Shown piece by piece: positions 56,906 to 64,000 of a DNA stretch of 64,000 nucleotides. Each line of letters begins with the position of its first letter. Position 1 is the first letter of the stretch. The translations under genes and the position numbers were made by a program. Under the pieces are notes generated by a model. The model had not been told where the DNA came from. It saw only the letters and a list, made by a program, of their open reading frames with translations, and did no database searches. The stretch comes from Eustoma russellianum. Taxonomy: Eukaryota; Streptophyta; Magnoliopsida; Gentianales; Gentianaceae. The stretch covers positions 39,165,214 to 39,229,213 of the forward strand of contig AP025046.1 in the NCBI GenBank assembly GCA_036186865.1, in the 5' to 3' direction.

Positions 56906-59900
56906 ATGAATATACTCACATGGAATTTAAGGGGCCTACGCACTTCACTCTCTAGGCTCAGGTTATTTCTTAATCAACATTCTATGCATTTTCTTTTCAT
57001 TATTGAACCACAGCAAGCGTCTACTAGAATGGAACGGGTTCGTATTCAGCTGGGATTTTTAAATGTATGTGATGGACGTGCTTGGTGCTTTTGGAATCAA
57101 AACCACTTATCACTATTAACTTCTGTACATACAAAGCAAGTAGCCCACTTGTGTCTCCAGTTACAGCTTTCTGGCAAGATTTTTTGGCATTCTTGTGTTT
57201 ATGGGAAACACACAGTAGCAGATAGACAACACCTTTGGTCTTCTCTTCGCCAACACTCAGATTCATCACAGGATCCTTGGTTGATATCTGGGGATTTTAA
57301 TACTTTTTTGTCTATTACTGACCACAAAGGAGCCTCCAGACCATCTTTATCTGCGCTGGCAGATTTCAATGCAATGACCCAATATGGAGCTTGGCATGTA
57401 ATCCCACATGTTGGCACTAAATATACATGGCAAGGTGGTCGTGGATTAGGTCGAGTGTGGAGACGCTTGGACTGGTCCTTTTGTAATGAACCATTTTATG
57501 ATCTTTTTCATCTATTCGCTTGACACACCTTAGTCGAACCACATCAGATCATTGCCCTATTTTGATACAATGTGCAAATACAGAATTCGCTGGCCCAAAA
57601 CAATTTCGCTTTCTAAATATATGGACTTCTCATTCGGATTTCAATACATTTATGCGCACTACTTGGGAGTCCTATCCGATAGTTGGAGGAATGCGTGGTT
57701 TATGTAATAAGCTAAAGTGCTTCAAACAGGATGTTACTCACTAGAACAAGACTGTGTTTGGGAATTTATTCAATAGACTAAAACATGCAGAACAAAACAC
57801 TCGTATATTGGAAGAAGCCTATGACGCATCTCCTACCGAAGAGGCGAGGCAAGCTTATTATGAGTCTCAGGCAGAATTATCTCATGTTGCATCTCAAGAA
57901 ATGGCATACTGGAAACAAAAGGCTTGTGTCAAATGGTTAAAAGAGGGAGAGGCCAATACACGATATTATCATACTCTAGTCAAGGATAAACGGCGACGAT
58001 AGACTATACATTGCATATACAAGGAAGATGGAACTCTTTGTGATACACCAGAGACTATCAGTGCAGTAGCCATTGACTTCTACACGCACATGTTTACCGC
58101 TCAACCTATTGAGGATGATAATGATTTTCTCCAATGTATCCCCAGGATAGTTACAGATGATGATAATCTAATGCTCACAAGTATACCTTCAATAAGTGAA
58201 GTCAAGCAGGCAGTCTGGGAATTGGATCCAAACAGTTCAGCGGGTCCGGATGGATACGATGGATGGTTCTTTCGTTCATGTTGGGATGTAATGGCCACTG
58301 ACGTCTACAAAGCAGTTCAGGAATACTTCCTTGGCTTTCCCCTTCCACGTGTCATGTCACACACAATGATCATACTACTTCCTAAAGGACAGTCATAGCG
58401 CACGTTTGCAAACTACCGCCCTATAGCATTATCGACTTTTATGAGCAAAATAAAAACCAGAATTTTATCCAACAGGCTCAACTCCATTCTTACTCGTATA
58501 ATCTCGCCAGAGCAAGCAGATTTCCAAAAAGGAAGAGGCACGGCAGAGCAGGTACTACTAGCTAATGAGCTTATCCACTGGCTTGACAAAGGACCGCGGC
58601 CAGGTAAGTCTTTAATAAAGTTGGATATGGCAAAGGCATTTGACCGGGTAGATTGGCATTTTCTACGCCATGTTTTGGACAGGTTTGGTTTCTCTCATCA
58701 CTTTATAAAGCTGATCATAAATCACCTAGAGGGCACACACATTTCCCTCCTCATTAATGGTGTCCCATGCGGATTTTTTCGCCCAACCCGTGGTGTTAAG
58801 CAAGGAGACCCACTCTCACCACTCCTATTCATTATCGCAGCAGAATCATTCAGTAGACGATTGAAATATTTGGTATCAACCTCTTACATCACTCCATACA
58901 ATATCGGCCGCATGCCACTAGTGATATCCCACTTATCATACGCAGATGACTTGTTGGTATTTTTATTCGCAGGCAGGACCAATCTCATATGTTTTAAAAG
59001 ATTTTTTACATCTTATGAAAAAGTCTCAGGTCAAGCGGTTAATTGGCACAAGACTACAGTATGTTTTTCGACTCATATAGGTGTCAGGCAATGTCAAGAA
59101 CTACTGCGTCTCCTAGATATGCGGCAATCATCTTTGCCTATGTAGTATCTGGGATCCTATCTACATAAGGGGATTACTCGGGCTATTCATTGCCAAGATC
59201 TTCTTCATCATGTTGATAGTCGCTTGGGAGGTTGGCAACACAAGCTGCTGGGAATGGAAGGTAGAATTGTTTTGATTCGTTCAATATTATCATCTCTACC
59301 GTTGCATCTCATGTCAGGTTCAAAACTTCCTCGGAGTATATTCGCCTCCTTGCAACGACGGTTTGCCACTTTTTTTGGGGTTCACATCGACATCACTGGG
59401 TATCTTGGAAGAAGCTTTGTTATCCAAAACAGGAGGGAGGACTTGGAATTAGATCTCTTCGAGATGTCCAAGATGCATTCACTTGCAAACTATGGTGGTG
59501 GTATCATCATTCGCAAAATCTTTGGGGACACTATATGCGGATGCGATATGGAAGCAGAGGTGATTTTCATCCACAGTTATATGATTCACCTAGTTGGCAC
59601 CGCATATGTTCAATTCATCATCGATGTATAGCAATGACACAATAGGTTAATAGCATGCCACCTTGGCCAACCGCATCTGGCAGCTTTCTGCTATCAAATG
59701 CCTATGACCTTATTCGACCAACACGGACAAAGTTGATATCTCATAAATATCTTTGGATATAAAGCCAACATCCAGCTGTTCAAGCCTTTCTTTGGAGATT
59801 GTTTAATGACGCACTACCTCTACCGGATACACTTCGCCGTTTCTTACACATTATGCCCACCATTTATCCTTTTTGCCGTCAGGATACTGCATCGACAAAT

Positions 59901-60789
59901 CACATATTCTATTCCTACAATGCAGTTCGTGTTGTGTGTGAGTACTTCCACTCCTTATTGGATATCACATCACTGCCTTATACCGGATGGAGATCATATG
60001 CCTTGTCGGTATGGATGACAGCTCCAAATTCTTTCTTGGGTGAAATTCAACAAATATTTGCTGGGATACTCCTATGGAATATATAGAAAACATATGTTGC
60101 AGTAACTTTCGATGATACTGGGTGGTCACAAAATCTCATTAGAGCAATTAAAAATGATATATACATGTGGACAAAATCAAGAAATGGAACAAAAACAGCT
60201 TGCTCCATTCAACGGCTTACCAATATGGGCTTGTCGCCACCTCTGTGATCAAGCCGCATACGGATAGTACGTTGGTGTTTTCCCCCCTCAGGCAGGCTCA
60301 AACTTAATACTGATGCAGCGGTGGGGGCGCTCTACAGCTGGTGGCGTTGCTATTCTTAGAGACGATGAGGGTAGGTTTGTACACGCATTATCTGTCCCGC
60401 TTAGACATGATTACCCACTACGTGTAGAGGCGCAAGCGGCATTATTAGCAATCCTTTATTATGTGCCTAATTTCGGAAGAGTCATTGCGGAAGTTGATTG
60501 CTTGGAGTTAGTCCAACTGGTAGTTGCTTCGGGTCTATTAGCTCCGGATCTACATCGCTTGAGCTCGTTGCTTCATCAAATGTCTATGTCGCTCATATAT
60601 GCTCCAAGGGAGGTAAATCAAGCTGCATATTTTCTTTTGCAACAAGCAATGGCATACTCCACAACAACCTATTACACAACGCTTGCCTCGTTGTCACCCC
60701 ATATTTGTGGTATTATATGCACGGATACCACTTTGCCATACTTTTGCCATAATCACACTGATGAACAGGATGGGACTCATACAGCTTAG
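56906..60789 (+). pseudogene. LINE-2 ORF2 (endonuclease, reverse transcriptase, RNase H), degenerate
   Basis: Starts MNILTWNLRGLRTSL at 56906, 86 bases after the ORF1 stop. Endonuclease motifs: FLFIIEPQ, WLISGDFNTF, GTKYTWQGGRGLGRVWRRLD, then a frame change at ~57520 into TSDHCPIL. Linker YWKQKACVKWLKEGEANTRY. RT: SAGPDGYDGWFF, KTRILSNRLNSIL, LDMAKAFDRVDW, VKQGDPLSPLLFI, HLSYADDLLVFL (YADD intact, about 58937). Zinc-binding region YPFCRQDTASTNHIF near 59860. RNase H: LKLNTDAAVG, a frameshift near 60320, VEAQAALLAILYYV, IAEVDCLELV, REVNQAAYFLLQ (Tyr at the fourth catalytic position). Nonsense codons: TAG 57742, TAG 58000, TAG 58396, TAG 59143, TAG near 60085 and TGA near 60246, with frameshifts near 59370. 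Confidence 0.9.
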
Positions 60790-60951
60790 CAGCGTGATGA
60801 CTTTGTTGCTTCATATGTTTTCATATGATGTATTCGCATTTCATGTTATATGCTATTCTTCCAGTGATGTAAATATGTATGTTTTTTCCTTCGCCAAGGT
60901 TTTATCCACAAGGGTGGTTTTACTTGGCAAGGTTTTAATGTGGCATATCAT
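60790..60951 (+). other. LINE-2 3' UTR with terminal stem-loop
   Basis: Short. The stem GCCAAG (60893-60898) / CTTGGC (60923-60928), extended by CCTT/AAGG with one bulge, encloses TCCACAAGGGTGG. The shared tail GGTTTTAATGTGGCATATCAT follows. It lacks the repeated hairpin units of LINE-3. Confidence 0.72.
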
Positions 60952-61110
60952 GCATGATTGGAGAATAGCCATCCTTACATATTTACATTATCCTTTTTCT
61001 TATTTTGTTATTATGTAAATCCCTCACTTGTGGCGAAGGAAAACCATAGTTCATCAAAATTAAACAATGAACAGTATAGCAGTGATTGATTATCAACATC
61101 TAGTCTATAT
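60952..61110. other. Spacer between the 3' ends of LINE-2 and LINE-3
   Basis: About 160 AT-rich bases without a recognised gene or repeat. They may include variable LINE tails; no poly(A) run is evident. Confidence 0.5.
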
Positions 61111-62135
61111 ATGATATGCCGTATTAAAACCTTGCCAAGTAAAACCACCCTTGTGGATAAAACCTCGGCGAAGGAAAAAACGTACATATTTATATAGATG
61201 GACTGTTGATATACGCTAGTGTGTAATGAATTACAAAATGTAAACCAAGTACTACACAAACATAATGAAATAAAATGCCAGATGAAGAGCCGCACGTCAA
61301 GAGGATCTCGCATCCAGCCAGAATGCCCATCAATGCTGAAACAATGAAACGCAAAGCCTGTTTCCTTCCATTCTGTCCAATAAGCAAGAGCGCAGATACG
61401 GGAAAGAAATAGCAACTTCCACCGTCGATAACGATACCAGTCCCGGGTGACAGACGCATAAAATGTGTAGAGTAGACTATCGATCCATGCTCTCGTCCAC
61501 GCACGATAAAGAGAAATGTTTGAATAAATCATAAGTCCAGGACATAAATAAACATAAGAGATTAGCTGGGCGTAGATCAAACCTGCGCTGCCGGCACACC
61601 TCAAAGTGCCGGCAGAAATACTTGTTACATGCCAATCCATATGGAAGACTGGGAAGAATAGACAACAGAGTGCCAGTGACGTCTGAGGTTGATAATGATG
61701 AGGGTATCCGTTAACACAATCAAGATGCCTCGCAGTCACGAACAAAGACCATAGATGTATTGTTGCCAGGCATACACGTTGCAAGAAATGAAACAGCGGC
61801 ATCAGCGTGCGAGAAATGATATATTGGGACCATCGTAGTGAAAGAATAGAAAGCGTACCAAATCTGCCTGTACTTAGTGAAGTACAGGCAGAGAAAAGTC
61901 GACGTTGTCAATCCTTTTGGAAGACTTTAGATATGTGAGTGAGGCGCCGTCGCTCCAAATGGGCATTGCAGTTACAACGGCGGTCATTTATCATGGGAAC
62001 AAAGACAGCATTAAAGATGATAATTACATAAAATATGCAGCAATGAGTGAAATGAGTGCGATGCGTACCGGGCCCTGCCCGTGACTGTTACGACACGGGC
62101 AGAAGATATTAAAAAACTGCAACCCATAAGGTAGA
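61111..62135 (-). other. LINE-3 3' UTR with three repeated hairpins and terminal stem-loop
   Basis: Hairpins: 62075-62102 (CTGCCCGTG/CACGGGCAG), 61863-61892 (CTGCCTGTACTT/AAGTACAGGCAG) and 61588-61615 (CTGCCGGCAC/GTGCCGGCAG). On the element strand each is preceded by a conserved AGTCTTCC-n-GGATTG-like block; the first two (62075 and 61863) are followed by a GGTACGC block. The terminal stem-loop is at 61131-61174 (GCCGAG/CTTGGC on the element strand). A long open frame across this region is not LINE-like. Confidence 0.75.
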
Positions 62136-64000
62136 CTAAAATCTCATGCTGTGCGCAAGGCCGCCGACTTGAGATCCAACGTGACTGATGCCCGGACCAG
62201 GGGGAAGATTGTGTCTGTTGAAAACACCCGTTGCAGGATGCATCATCGCATGTTGGGCAAGATAATAAGCTGGCATATTAGTCTCACGATACGTGTGAAT
62301 TAGCGCCACTCGATGCTGCCGAACCAGAGTTTGTAGCTGCCGGAGTTGATAATTTCCCGAAGCTTGCCGTGGCTTGCATAGGTATGATAGCATTTGAGCA
62401 CAATCAAACTCAATAATGAGCGAACGATAAAGTGGAAGAAAATACATCAAGCCAAAAAGAGTAGCCTAAATCTCTGCCTGCAAAGTTGTACTGAGAGGCA
62501 GACGAAATGAAAGCGCACGAACGCAACGACCCTCTTGATCACGCAATATTGCCCCACCCGCAGCATAGTGGCGGCCTACTGCTGCATCCACATTTAACTT
62601 GAGCCGACCTGAGGGGGGAGTTTGCCATCGAATAACCCGGAGGCGCGGAGGGCGAATCCGAGGGAGCCAGGAGAGAGAGGGCATTGGACCCACTGCCAGT
62701 TTGGACCCCTGGAGCTTCAGCATCCACATGTGAATATCAAAGTGTATGGAATTACGCAGCCCCACAGTCGAAAAGGTTGTAGTGCCCCCATATATTAACT
62801 GCGCATACTGACGCCAAATGTTTGAAAGTACAATTGCTGGAATGACTATCTTTAAAACTCCCGATAGTGATGAAAAAATTCGACCGATACCACCATGCTA
62901 ATAAATATTGTCGCAGAGATAGAGAAGCCGATGGTATGTCATGCAGTTCAGCAGCAAAAAAACTCCATAAATATCGAATGCGAGAACAGTAAATGAATAT
63001 ATGGTCCACTGTGTCTGAATGTGCCCTGCAAAAAGGACATTGTGTTGGACGTGCCATTAAATATTGACCTATGTAATCTTCAAATGGCATGGCTGAATGA
63101 AATAAGCGCCACAACAATAGCCGAATGGATGGAGAGTGGTGCTTGAACCAAATAAATGTTGTCGATAGCAGTGTTGGTCGTGACAACACCTACATATATC
63201 ATAGGCCGACTTAAGAGTAAACTTCCCTGTAGACGTAGCTGTCCATGATAAAAAGGTTCCCGTGCCAGTTGAATGAGAAATACAAGTGGGGTGATTTCGA
63301 CAGATAGATTTCCAACTGCTGAATCTGGTAGCCTCGGATTATAATCACCCCGCCGTCCGTATTTAAAATGCATATACTGACTCCATAAGGTATCATGACA
63401 TTGGTATGTCCACAAAATTCGACATTGATATGTCTGTTGCAAGTCACTAAGGTTACGAAGTCCTAATCCACCTTCTTCGACAGGAGTAGTGATGTTTTTC
63501 CATGATACCCAATGATGCCTATCTCCCCAAAAATACGCCGACATCTTTCTGTCAAGCATGCGAATGATGGACTTGGGCATGCCGTCTGCCGCCAAAATGT
63601 GTAGCGGGAGCGCCGCAATGACAGATCGTAAAAGAACTAGTCACCCCGCCGAAGAGAGAAGGCGAGAATGCCAGCCATGTAATCGGTCATCCACATGTTG
63701 TAATAGGGATGAACAGTGCATAGCCCGAGGGATGCCCTTATGAAGATAAGAACCAAGATATCTAAAAGGCAGAGTTGTTGGTCGCATACCTAGAATTTCT
63801 TTGAATTTTCGACATTGTCTTGAAGTGATATTTGACGATGGTATGAAACTGCTTTTATTGAAATTTACCTTTTGTCCTGAAGCAGTTTCATATGTAGTGA
63901 GAAATGAGTGGAACCGTCAAAGATTTCTCTGTGTACCTCATAAAAAGATAAGAAAATCATCTGCATAAGCCATGTGCGAGATGGTCATAGGTATTCTCCC
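62136..64000 (-). pseudogene. LINE-3 ORF2, C-terminal half (RT end, zinc-binding region, RNase H)
   Basis: From the window edge on the minus strand: HMAYADDFLIFL (YADD at 63969-63958), TYETASGQKVNFNKSSF, RYLGSYLHKGIPRA, then MPKSIIRMLDRKMSAYFWGD and HWVSWKN. A frameshift near 63200 leads to the zinc-binding region CPFCRAHSDTVDHIFIYC (about 63040-62985). RNase H: GRLKLNVDAAVG, TLQAEI, TAG at 62468-62466 (other LINEs have Gln), IIEFDCAQML, RETNMPAYYLAQ (Tyr at the fourth catalytic position). Other stops: TGA 63940-63938 and TGA 63643-63641. The RT N-terminus and endonuclease lie outside the window. Confidence 0.88.

Larger units (their letters stand above)
55600..60951 (+). mobile_element. LINE-2: L1-type LINE, slightly 5'-truncated, same orientation as LINE-1
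   Basis: About 5.3 kb. ORF1 lacks its first ~20 codons; then come ORF2 (endonuclease, RT, zinc-binding region, RNase H) and a short 3' UTR with the terminal stem-loop. It lies directly downstream of the LINE-1 3' end. The exact 5' join is somewhere in 55494-55620; no target duplication could be identified. Confidence 0.82.
61111..64000 (-). mobile_element. LINE-3: L1-type LINE, minus strand, 3' half (continues beyond the window)
   Basis: On the minus strand it begins at the window edge just before the RT YADD motif and runs through the zinc-binding region, RNase H and a ~1 kb 3' UTR to the shared terminal tail at about 61111. It is tail to tail with LINE-2. Its RNase H and 3' stem-loop align with LINE-1 and LINE-2. 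Confidence 0.85.

Noticed and set aside
61011..61802. A 263-codon open frame on the minus strand
   Set aside because: It crosses the LINE-3 3' UTR, the repeated hairpins and the terminal stem-loop, has no recognised domain, and its end falls in the intergenic spacer.
1..64000. A host gene or a defence-type system hidden among the transposons
   Set aside because: Every longer frame was traced to LINE, copia or gypsy proteins or to LTR/UTR shadows; no exon-like segment, tRNA or rRNA was recognised.

Overview
The window is plant nuclear heterochromatin: a stack of nested retrotransposons with no recognisable host gene, RNA gene or bacterial-type system. A plant source is indicated by Ty1/copia and Ty3/gypsy (chromovirus-type) LTR elements with 2.5-3.5 kb LTRs and tRNA-iMet primer binding sites (TGGTATCAGAGC), by L1-type LINEs that carry a DUF4283/zinc-knuckle ORF1 and a C-terminal RNase H, and by an AT-rich, stop-riddled background. 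I cannot name the species.

Layout. A LINE remnant on the minus strand (LINE-0, 1-~370) lies head to head with a plus-strand LINE (LINE-1) that starts near 371. LINE-1 is split in three (371-1909, 32735-35296, 53887-55493) by two copia insertions. The first is element A (1910-32734, TSD CCTTG), a gag-only element with 3 kb LTRs. Its 3' LTR is split by G (7975-30523, minus strand, TSD TGTTA), a gypsy chromovirus, and G is split next to its primer binding site by B (16166-26937, TSD AACTC), a copia element with gag and pol. The second insertion in LINE-1 is C (35297-53881, TSD AATAC), a copia of the same family as B. Its pol gene is split by D (42057-49389, TSD CCTAA), a second gag-only element of A's family. 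Downstream follow LINE-2 (about 55600-60951, plus) and LINE-3 (about 61111-64000, minus, running off the window), arranged tail to tail. All five LTR elements have perfect 5-bp target duplications, so the order is secure: LINE-1, then A and C, then G in A and D in C, then B in G.

Coding capacity. Every element carries lesions. B is the best preserved: pol has two stops and one 24-nt in-frame deletion, and gag has one frameshift. C's integrase has lost its catalytic Glu. G has lost most of its protease. A and D have no pol at all, yet share PBS, polypurine-tract layout and the 3' part of the LTR with B/C. This suggests they are non-autonomous partners of the B/C family.

The signals I find most worth following are non-coding. 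LINE-3 has three repeated 3'-UTR hairpins whose stems differ in sequence but keep pairing, with a related unit in LINE-1. All three LINEs share a terminal stem-loop. The A/D LTRs hold arrays of palindromes and a conserved 70-nt foldback. C's LTR holds an ATCGATCGAT cluster that B lacks. The LINE RNase H shows His/Tyr where the fourth catalytic Asp is expected.
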